The translations under genes and the position numbers were made by a program. DNA of 64,000 nt from Lepidostoma basale (lineage: Eukaryota; Arthropoda; Insecta; Trichoptera; Lepidostomatidae): assembly GCA_022606425.2 (NCBI GenBank), contig JAHDVF020001325.1, positions 806,001-870,000 of the forward strand, read 5' to 3'. The notes beneath the pieces are model-generated. The model worked only from the letters and a program-made list of their open reading frames with translations, made no database searches and had not been told where the DNA came from. This document shows, one piece after another, positions 35,115-46,400 of the stretch (the stretch's first letter is position 1; every line of letters begins with the position of its first letter).

Positions 35115-35168
35115 TGTAACACCTGATGATGTCAACATAGGTTGATGAAACAGCTGTCGCGTAAAATA
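35115..35168 (+). ncRNA. Hammerhead ribozyme motif, 7.7-kb family
   Basis: CTGATGA (35123-35129), stem II GTCAAC/GTTGAT, GAAA (35147-35150), AGCT loop, GTC (35156-35158), GCG. It differs from the copy at 7870 in stem II, where GCCAAC/GTTGGC became GTCAAC/GTTGAT with pairing kept through a G-U pair. No partner arm is present nearby. Confidence 0.78.
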
Positions 35169-35169
35169 A

Positions 35170-36390
35170 AATATTATTTTTTAAATAGATTTTTATTTAT
35201 TTATTCAAATATTTAATAATCTAAAATTCTCTTTCATGATAAATATATATTAAAGAAAAAATAACATTCAATTTATAAATTATTTTTAATAATGTGAACT
35301 TCTCGACAGGGCAAGAAAATTGTCATTTTTTTATATTGCTGTTCGCACTTTTTATTTTAAAAAGTATTATATGTACGTTAATGTATTCTATTTATAAATT
35401 TTCATTTGGAGATGGATTATTATATTGAGTACTCAGAATGGCGGTTATTTAATATAATAAATAACTCTTCGCAAACATTCTTATCTGTATAAAATCCTCT
35501 ACAATTAATACAAGGGTGCAAATTGGTCATAATTTTAAGGTTCATCTTGTCGCGGTGTGAGAAATTGAAAGTGCTCTACTAAATTATTCTTTTGTTAAGT
35601 CACATTTGGTATTAAAAATATATCAACCACGATCATATATATTTTACAGTATTAGTATTTTTATCCTCTGTATTTGACAAGAAACTGTTATGTATTGGTA
35701 AAGGTATTGGATGGTAAATATTTATAATTGTCAAACATTTTTACAAAATAAACAATACAGTTAATGTCAAGGTATCATATTTACTTATAAATAAAATAAA
35801 ATATTACAACTATTTTAAACACGCAGAGATACTTAGTTTCTCAAAAGAAAACAAACATTTTAAAATTTCTGAAGGCCATTACAAAAAAAGTATATAAATA
35901 TTATGTTATAAGATTTTAATGCAAACACTATTTCATTATAGCAGCTACAATACAAACATATTCTAGTAATACATCGTATTTAATTTGTACTTACTCAGCA
36001 ATTAACACTTTCAGAGTTTCGAATTAAGGAAATAATAAATGAATCACGTTTCTCACAAACTTCACGAAAGTAAAAAAAAAACATTAGATGACTTATGGAG
36101 TGAATACATATTTAATACTTCAATACTCATCACATTATTTACAATAAAAGTTGGCAATAGTACCTACAAAAAATACTTACCTACATTACCTTACCTGCAA
36201 TATACTCGTACTCGTACACTAATGTCAAATTCCGGTGCTATAAACGTAATATCAACAAACCTTAAATTCTAATTCAGTTTGAAAAAAAAACGCGGGAAAA
36301 CAATAAAAATCCAATCTATTCTTTCTATTTGATTTGTCTATTTTTTCTACGACACTGTTTCAAATGAAGCAATGTTTTGTAATAATGAAT
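35170..36390. other. AT-rich intergenic sequence
   Basis: It lies between the divergent neprilysin and CHIP genes. No exon, tRNA or shared repeat was detected apart from simple A/T runs. Confidence 0.4.
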
Positions 36391-36394
36391 ACAC

Positions 36395-36700
36395 GCGAAC
36401 ATGAAATTTCTTGAAATTTCTTATATTTTATGCGAATGGCATGCTTTGCTTGCAAACGCATTAGAAAATGTTATTATCATTAGTTTTACAGTGTTTTTAA
36501 TTTATACATTCTCTAAAGCCCTCAGGGCTCATTTCAAAGCAATGATATCCAATGAAATGGGTCAAAACCAGGGGAAGTTTATCAAACAAGAGTATTTGAA
36601 CGAAACGAAGACCAGACTAACTATACTTCGAAGAACATTTTCAGGGAAATATCTTAATTTTTCCCAAGAATTATTAGATTTTGTGTCTAGATAACTAGGC
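36395..36700 (+). other. MITE half followed by an unassigned 97-codon frame
   Basis: 36400-36475 (ttcttatattttatgcgaat, then ggcatgctttgc) is a left half of the palindromic MITE. The frame MKFLEISYILCEWHALL starts inside it. The later part (SKALRAHFKAMISNEMGQNQ and onward to 36694) matches no family I know. Because the start lies in a transposon, I do not call a gene. Confidence 0.4.
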
Positions 36701-37439
36701 GATTTTTTTTATTAATTTAATCATAATAAAATATTCAGAATTAGACAAGGCTGCATTTTGTCACTCCTATTGTTGAGCTTGTATTTTAATTAAGTCTTCC
36801 AAAGTATAGAAAATTCTAGCCTGGACATAAAGATTAATAATCAGATTTGCTGAAATCAAATAAACTATTTCATGATTTTAATCACAAATAAAGAAATAAT
36901 TTTATCTCAGTTATTTCTCTTCCCCTTTTACATTTTTTGATTTCTAAAGATTTAATAAAATTTTAAAGCTAAATTTTTATATTTTTCTACCGTGATATAA
37001 AGAAATGTTAAGCTTTATTAGAGAATCTTTTTAGTGCTGTTATTTATTTCCTTTATCACCATTTCACTGCAAAATATCTGTGTTCAATGTCTAAATTATA
37101 TTAGGGTCCATTTTATTTTAAATATATAAATAATGCTGACTACCTTGTTATAAGAGAGATTTTGAAGAAGATAAAAAATACGTTATATCAGATTTTTAGT
37201 TGTTCACCCTAAGTGTAAAATTTGCTTGTCTATGGATGAAGGAATAAATTTATGTGTCTATTGGAGTGACCAATCTGTATAATACTAGATTGATCTGTGC
37301 TTATTAGTTTGGTACCTGTGTGAATAATTATTATTTTGTGTCAAAATACAATGTTTTGATGCGATTTTGATTATATTTGCTTACAGAATACTGATTTATA
37401 GTTTTCTCGCTTGTGGTGCGTAAAACCTTTCGTATAAAA
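36701..37439. promoter_or_regulatory. Upstream region of the CHIP gene
   Basis: This stretch should hold the CHIP promoter and 5' untranslated region. No TATA box in a convincing place and no CpG island were found. The 60 nt before the ATG (cttgtggtgcgtaaaacctt) are probably transcribed. Confidence 0.35.
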
Positions 37440-40400
37440 ATGAGTAAGCACATGTATTCGACCGTCAATCTTTCTGACAAAGAGTTGAAGGAACAGGGAA
37501 ATAGATTGTTTAGTTTAAGGAAATATGAGGACGCCCTTAACTGTTATACAAAAGCTATCGTAAGTACATAACATATTTAATTTAAAAAAATATCTTGTAT
37601 GATTAAATGAAAGAATAATCGATTGTTAAAAAAATACGTAATTTTATTTTTGCTGTCGTAATATTTGTCATTCTTATTTATTTTTGAGCCTATTTTGTGT
37701 CTGTTCGTATTTTTTCCACGCTATAAATTTTTGCTCCATCAAAAGTTAATAACGTCACACAATAAAGTTAATTCGCATTAGGTTCATATCTCCTGACTCA
37801 CAGTTTGTGGTTACTGATTATGTTTCGCGAATTGCAAACATTGCTTACCTATGTCACGCAGAGATCATAGTGTTTTTTATAATTATATTTAAAAAATCAA
37901 AATATTGCAGTTTTGTTGGATTACTTAATTGAGTGATGTTATTGGGCCGTTTTATTGACATTTACAAAATATAACTGGTAGACTTTTGATTTATTTCTGT
38001 CTTTATTATTTTATTTGAATTCGTTTAATGCGCGAGTTTATCGCCTGCAGATTATATATACCATCTAATATATAAATACACCTAACTTAAAACTTAAATT
38101 TATGCCAGAAATAATGTTCCAAGCGGGGTTTAGGGTTTAATTAGGTATTTTTTATTTATTTGTGAACTTCTGATATCTCTTTCACTATCTTGTCTACATT
38201 ATGTGATAGGAAAGTTTTTTCCGGGAAATCCATTTTGCAGTGCTGAAGTTACTATTTGCAAAGGTTTAATCTCCGGGGTGCCAAGGTATTTGTTTATATT
38301 AGATACTTCTGTCCGAATACGGAGTGAGCACAAAACTGATACGGGTGGTTGCTTCTCTCTACGAAGGGAGCACTGCCAGTGTTAGGGTAAATGGAGACAT
38401 CACGCCTTGGTTTGATATCACGAAGGGTGTTAAGCAGGGCTGCGTGATGGTTGTTCAATCTGTATATGGACAAGTGTATGAAAGAACTTAAAGGTATAAA
38501 TGCTGGTGCTAAGATGAGCGATCTGTCTGTAAATTGTCTGGTTTACGCGGACGATGCCGTTCTCGTTGCGGATATTGCGGACGAATTACAAGTCTTGGTG
38601 TCGAGAATGTATGAGGTATGCAAGTCAAATGATTTAATGATGAATGGATGGAGAAAGAATGGTTAAGAAAGTATCCGTTAATGATGTAAATGGGGTAGGA
38701 AGTCGAGGTAGACCGAGGAAAACATGGCATGACCAAATTGATCAAATTTTAAAGGTTGGTCATGTTAGAAGTCAGAGGAATCGATGTGCGTGTATGACTC
38801 ATATGGATGGAGGAAGCTAGAGAGGTTTGCCAAGATAAAGTAGTGTGGTGGTCCATTCTCTCTGCCTACCCCTACGGCGAAACGGCGTGATGGTTTGTTT
38901 TGTTTAGATACTTCTGGTAAAAAAATGTAATTTTCAAAGGTAAGAAGTTTTGATTAATGAGTTCGTATAGAATTAATATTGAGGTTGTTTTTCTATGTGA
39001 ACCTTTTTGAATGAGTAAGCGATTTGTATTCTAATTTATTAGGTCACAATAGCCAATAAAGTTGTTATTGCATTGTGGTTACATGAGAGAACCACAATCA
39101 TTACGGATAGTTCTAATTTTTACCACCGGTTATTACAATGTAGTCTTCATTAAACTTACATTTTATTTTAATAAAAAATACTAAAGTCCTCGTCTCCAAG
39201 CACTTCTGTTACCTGCTGCAGCCTTCTTGTCTCTCATTTGTAGTAGTTGTGCAGCGTCTCTCACATCATCCTCCCATCAGAGACTAGGCCTACCGATCCT
39301 TTTTCTCCACCCGGATGTTCCTCAAGGATTATCTGCTATTTGGTTGCTCGAGACTACGGCATTCTCTCCACATGTCCAGCCCATCTTAGCCTACTCAATC
39401 TAGCATATATATTTATGTTTAATATGTTTCTTAAAGTATTGTTGATAAATGCAATAACCAAATGGCACGAAGACGCAGAGGTGTTGTATTTCTAGAATAA
39501 TAATTATCAATTATACGCACGTGTTTACAAAACAAACATTCCAAGTATTATAATATTGACACAAATGACATTAATACTGAATTTCTTCATTGAGTTTGGA
39601 TTGTTTTTTCATTTCTTAGATTAAAAATCCATCGGTGGCTACATACTTCACGAACCGAGCACTATGCCAGCTGAAGATGAAGCGGTGGGAGGCGTCTTGC
39701 ACGGACTGCCGCCGCGCTCTGGACATGGACGCTACGCATGTCAAGGGCCATTTCTTCCTCGGCTTGGGTCTGATTGAGTTGGAGTGCTTTGACGAGGCCA
39801 TCAAACATCTACACAGGGGTAAATGTTAAAATAATCTAGTTTTAATAAATTTTTACTAACTGATGAGTTTGAAAAGAGTTTAAATAAAAATGTTAATCTG
39901 AGTGGTTACACAACGCTTGGCTCCTGATCCAGGGGACTTGGGTTCAACCCAGTTCTTTCATAATAATGATGAGCTATTTGTTTATTGTTTCTTGAACAAT
40001 GATGTAAAATTTATTCTATATTCACCATCACTTTGTTTTGTGGATTCACATTTGAATAACTTTTTGAAAACATTGTATTTTCACAAAGCACTTTTTAAAA
40101 ACATGTTTCAGGAAGCAAAAGACCTTCCTAAGTATAGGAATTTTAATCTTTGAAATTTCTACACTGTGGAATAGCTTCTGTATCCCAAAACTTTTTATTT
40201 ATGAAAAGTGCAAAAAAGTGTTAATACGAATGAAATTTTTTTTTTTCTACAGGTTTTGTTATAGTTAATGGGAATGGTTCGATTCCCGGCGAGGGCAGTG
40301 TGATTATCACACTGTCTTTGATCTGGTGTAGAATTCATGTGCCAATAAAATGGCGATAGATTAGCTACCTATCACGAGAATCACTATGAACTCACCCTTT

Positions 40401-43400
40401 ACATCGATTTGGCTCATGCTGTCATGATGTAAAGAGCGATTCAACAAAATAATAATAATAATAATTATGAGTTTTTTTTTAAATTCCAGCCAATGATCTT
40501 GCTAAAGAACAGAAATTAAACTTTGGAGATGATATAGCGGCCCAGCTGAGAATTGCCCGAAAGAAACGGTGGAACATTCAAGAAGAGAAACGAATAGCTC
40601 AAGAAATAGAATTACAATCTTATCTAAATAAGTAAGTGCTGATATTCTACATAGATAATGATTCATGCAATGTTTATTTCTACCACTAATAATCTCTAGA
40701 GTAAATGGTGCATTTAAAGTTGTCATCGCAAACAAAAGCCTATCCAAAAAAGCTAAGATGGCAGTGCATAATGGTGTTCTTGTGCCGACCCTTATGTATG
40801 GAAGTGAAGCATGGAACTGGCAAAAGAAGGATGAAAGTAGAATAAATGCAGTAGAAATAAGATCTCTAAGACAAATGTGTAGTAAATATGTGTATGATAG
40901 AGTGTCAAATGCAAATATAAGAAGTGAATGTGGCGCGAATGAAAGTGTTATGAACAAAATAATGAAAGGGTCGTTTAGATGGTTTGGACACATGGAAAGA
41001 ATGAGTGAAGACAGAATGGTGAAGAAGATATATGTAAACGACGTGAATGGAGCTAGAAATAGAGAAAGGCCGAGGAAAATGTGGCACGATCAAATCAATC
41101 AAATATTAAATGTCAGTCACGTGAGGAGTCGGAGAAATCGTGGTGCGTGCATGACAAGATGTATGAATGTAGAGGAAGCGACAGAAGTATGTCAAACAGA
41201 ACAATGTGGCGGTCCTTTCTTTCTGCCTACCCCTCCGGAGAGACGGCGTGATGGTTAGTTAGTTAGTTATTATATCTATATGATAATTTTTTTTCATTTT
41301 ATTTATATAAATAAGGCAATTTTACATTTTTGCCAAGTGTTGATATAAAATAAGTCTTTGTTTTATTTTTCTTAATTAATACGAATGAAAAAGTCTGTTT
41401 ATCTAGAAGTTTTATTATTTTTTATGTTAATGACATGTTTCACCTGTCTAAGAATTTTATCTAGTCTGATCACATGTGACTCATTTGATAATGCATTAAG
41501 GTGGTGATAGACGTACGAACTTAAAGTCTGCAGTTTTTAAGATCGCGAACTTACTTGACTCGACGTCGGCGATACACGCGCCAACTTAGGTGATAGACGT
41601 ACGAACTTAAAGTCTGCGGTTTTTAAGATCGCGAACTTACTTGACTCGACGTACACGCGCCAACTTACTCATACCGTATCGCGATGTCGTCCACTGAAGA
41701 AGCTTTGTGTTATTTAGGAATTATATCGTATTACATTTCAAAAACTTACTCAAACAATATCGCGATGTCGTCCAGGAAGAAGCTTTGTGTTATTTAGGAA
41801 TTATATCGTATTACATTTCAAAAACTAAAAACAATAGACGAAGGCGAAAGAAACAAAATGGCGGCTCGCGGCTCGCAGTGCTGCCACACGTACGAGCCAA
41901 GACGAGCTACGAGTAAGATTTCAAACCGGTTGGATCGCCGACGAACTTACTCGGCGGTTTTAAAGTACGCGTACTTACGGTGACACACGAGCGAAAAAGG
42001 TCGTCGAGCCATAAGTGCGCGTACTTGCTCGCCCGTCTATCACCCACTTTAGACAGGCCCAACATGTCATTCATATAAATTATAATAAAACTTCTAGCGA
42101 ACAGACGTTTTCATTCATATTAATTATTTAATATTGAGTTTTACATCATTGTTCAAGAAATAATAAACATCTTTTTCTTATGTGTGCATAATAGATTTTA
42201 AGAAGGAAAAAAAAGCACTTCACTAAATGGTGAATTAAAAAGATATTTTTCATTTGAATAATCAACACAGATTTTTACAAAATGCCTTTAATGAAATAGT
42301 TATAATGTAGTAGTTTATAGTTATGGTTCGTGTTTATATCACATCACAAAATTAGCTTTTTAGTTTATCAATTTTCAGAGTTTTTAAAAAAAAAAAAGAC
42401 TAACACCAAAGATTTTAATAAATGATTTTAGAATTTATTTTACAATCTTCAATGTGAGCAGAAAATAGTTCATTATTATGAAGAAGGAATCTGGTCGTTG
42501 TCCAGGCTCGAACCCATGTCCCCTTGATCAGAAGCCAAGCGTTCTATCACCTAGACCACCACCCATATTTATATTAATTTACAATATAAATTAGAGCATT
42601 CTGAGACACTCCCCATGTATATTATATTGTGTAATGGTTTACCTCAGGTAATGAAGCCATAATATATTAGAACAAATGTAATTTTAAATCTGGAGCTAAA
42701 TATAACATGCTAAAGGTCAAATAAACTCGCATAGACTTGAATGTCAATTATTATCAGTAATTCGTATGTCATAAATACATAAATATTTTTAGTTTATCAT
42801 ATCAGTTTTCAAAGACTTGATAAATTAATTAATTTCTTCATTTGTGTTTTAGGAAAACCTTTTTTTTTAACCTGAAATATTTGATGAAAGTTGATCACGT
42901 AGTATAGCTTTGACGTATTTGATTTCAAGCAACTCGCAAATAAACTACACTGATATAAATTGAAAAATATATACATTATGGCTATTATTACATAAACAGA
43001 TTTTTTTTAAAAATATGGGGACAATTCCCAATTAAAAACAAATCGAAATTTCACATTTTTATAACATTTAACACAAGAAAACTCTGCATATTATAAACTA
43101 GTATATTTATTTTGTTTATATTTAAAAAGTTTAAATCAAAAAAATGCCATAGACATATTGAAATCACAAAAATTATGTCGTAGACAAACAATATAAGCGC
43201 ATAAGTATTTATTTATTGTTTCCTGAACATTGATGTAAAACTCCATACTTTATAATTAATACTAATGAATACATATGTCTATTTCCTATATGTTTTGTTT
43301 TATTTTATAGGAATGACATGTTTTGGTTTACTAAAGTATTTATTGGAATGTATGGATGAAATGAAGTCATGGCATTTAATTTTTCAATTTTTTTAAAAAC

Positions 43401-46400
43401 CGTAAAAATTACAGATAATATTTTTCAATTAATTTATATTTACAATTAAAAAAATATATATTAATTATGCCTTAGTATGGCGAAATATGTTATTCCCATA
43501 AAATATAATAAAACTTCTAGAAAACAGACGTTTTCATTCTTATTACGAGGGTTGTCCATAAAATAAGTTTCCCTGTTTGCCACGGACAATGCGTTAAAAA
43601 AAAATTCTATTTTATTTTAACATTTATTCAAATAAAATACATACTTATAAATTGTTAAGTAGCGTACCAAAAAACTGGAATGTGATTTCGATTTGCAAAA
43701 AGAATAAATAAATTATTACAATATTTATCAATTTATGACAAATAATTATTTATATTTTATATAGAAAGCTGTCTAGAGACATTTGTTTTTGCCCACGCTT
43801 CAAAATTTGGTGAATATGTGTCATATGATTATCATTGAATAAATTTGTAGAACGCATAGCCACCTTCTTATTAAGGTGATGCTCCTCAATGTACTATGCA
43901 AAATTTCTTTTATTGCGCCAGAAAATTGTTGATCTGCTACTTCCTCCTCTAACAAACTCTCCTCCATAATTTCTTGCTGTGAAACACAATGCAACTCCAT
44001 AAGCTCTTCGGTGGTCAGCTTTCGACTGTGCTCCTCCACAGCTCATCAATATTATTGTTATCCACCTCTAGTTCCATGGTATTGGCCAAAGACACAATCT
44101 CGTTGACTGTAGACTGTCTGTCAAAAGCTCACTCGCTTTTTTCTTGTTATGCGAATTACTCATTATGAGAGGTGCTCGTTATGAGAGGTTCGACTGTAAA
44201 TATCTTGAACTTCATTTCGGATCTTAATTTAATTTCTAGATTAATAAACGAGGACACAGAGAAGAGATTAAGTGAACTGAGAATCGACAATAGCATTAAT
44301 GAAGCAGAAATTCAACAGAAAAGTCAAGAGATCGAACAGCAAGCGGTAAGCCTCAGCAACTTTTGAAGAGTATTTAATTTTTAAAATATTGGTAAATTAC
44401 CCAATTCATTTTATTGCATTTCTTAAATGTCTCTTGATTCCGACATATTTATCTATGTAAGTCATAATTAATAATGAATTAATTGAACAAATAACTATAT
44501 TTCTTGCAGAATAACTACACAAGTGAATTAAACAATCTTTTTGCAAAAATTGACGACCGAAGACGAGTAAGTTTTGTTTTATATATATTTAATAAAATAT
44601 TTTATTACAAGTTCTGTACCTTTTGCACCTGATTAACCTTTCAAATTCAAATGTAGAAATAAACCAAACAGATATTTAGATGGGACTCTTACAAGTGTAA
44701 GTCGAAGGGATGAAGTGGTAAAGAAGAGATCCCTAAGATGTATGTGTGGTAAAACGATGTAAGACAGAATTTCAAATGCTGATATAAGGAAGGAATGTGT
44801 ATAATGAATGTGTGTATTATAGACACTTTTTCACAGTAAAATAAAATTAACGCCAATGTTTTATGAGTATGAACTACGCTGCAGGTGCTTTATTACAAAC
44901 TCAAAACTTTATGACATGACTATAGAGCCATAAACGTATGTTGGCGATGGTACAAATGTGAACTAAACGCTCAATGTCATTGTGACAGATTTGAGTTTTT
45001 GTTTGCATTTTTTTTTATACTATTTTTTTCAATGACTCAAGTGTCCCAGGTAATCCGCTTCTCGGTTAACCCGTATGTAGTTAACAATGATATTGTGTTA
45101 TAGAAACGTGATGTTCCCGATTACCTGTGCGGCAAGATTAGCTTTGAGATTTTAAATGAACCAGTCATCACCCCGAGCGGCATTACTTACGAACGGAAGG
45201 ACATCGAGGAGCACCTGCAGGTGAGACATCTTATTTTAGTTGCTACCAGTGGCGGTACTCCCATAGAAGCCCAGAAGCCCGGCTTGCGTAAGAAATTTTG
45301 AATCAAAATCTCTTCTGGCTTACCGAGGTTCAGCTCTTGTGGCTATTCCTCGTACGCCTGATGGGAACGTTGGAAGGTGATTTGGTGGGTTGTTGGTTTA
45401 TGCGGAGGCATGATTACTTAGATTTGGGGGTTTTGATTCAACATTTCTTACGCAAGCCGGGCTTCTGGGCTTCTATGCAGTGGCGGTACTCCCATAGAAA
45501 CCAAGAAGCCCGGCTTGCGTACTCTTCTGGCTTACAAGGGTTCAGCTCTTGTGGCTATTCATCTTACGTCTGATGGGAACATTGTTGGAATGTGATTTGG
45601 TGGGTTGTTGGTTTATGCGGAGGAACGATTTCTTAGATTTAGGGGTTTTGATTCAAAATTTCTTACGCAAGTCGGGCTTCTGGGCTTCTATAGTAGTACC
45701 GCCACTGCTTCTATGGGAGTATCGTCACTGGTTGCTACATACCCGCACTCTCTAAATAGTCATAAAAATCAAAATATGAACATTTTTTATCATAGTATTT
45801 TTACGATTATGTAGTATGTTTTACCTTGTACATGTAAAAAAAAATATAAACGTATCCGTTATGTTATTGTTTTATTTTCTAGATTATATGTTTGTGTTGC
45901 ATTTTAAATTTAAGAAATGTGTATTGAACCTATCTCTTGTAATCTTAGGTTTATCTAATAATGTTTGATACTTATCAAAGGTTTGAAATGTTCTATCACC
46001 TATAATTGATTGCACGGCTGATAATGACATATTTGTTCAACAACCATTCCTCGGAAAATAGTGACTGTTATGGAAATATGTACCAAGATTGTTTAGCGGG
46101 AATTTAGTATTACATTAACTAGATAATCTAATGATTGTATTGAAATTTCTTGATGGAAGCTAAATAATCAAATAAAACAGTGTTTTTTATTAACTACTTC
46201 CAATTTTTGGATTTATTTAGTGACCGGTTTCGCCAGACTAGATGGCATCTTTATGATTTAAATTACATCAAATAATAATATTATTTAGTATTCTTTGTCA
46301 ATGTAAGCATTGTATACATATGTAGTCATAAATACTTGAATTATTTTCATGTAATACTTTCACACAATGTTTTTTTTTCTCCAGTCCTGTAATAATTGTT

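Noticed and set aside
36401..36694. Small membrane-protein gene of 97 codons
   Set aside because: The ATG and first 25 codons derive from half of the palindromic MITE. No homology was recognised for the rest.
40665..41258. Host gene with 197 codons inside CHIP intron 3
   Set aside because: Multiple decayed copies are spread over the window and it has a TTAG tail, so it is a retrotransposon fragment.
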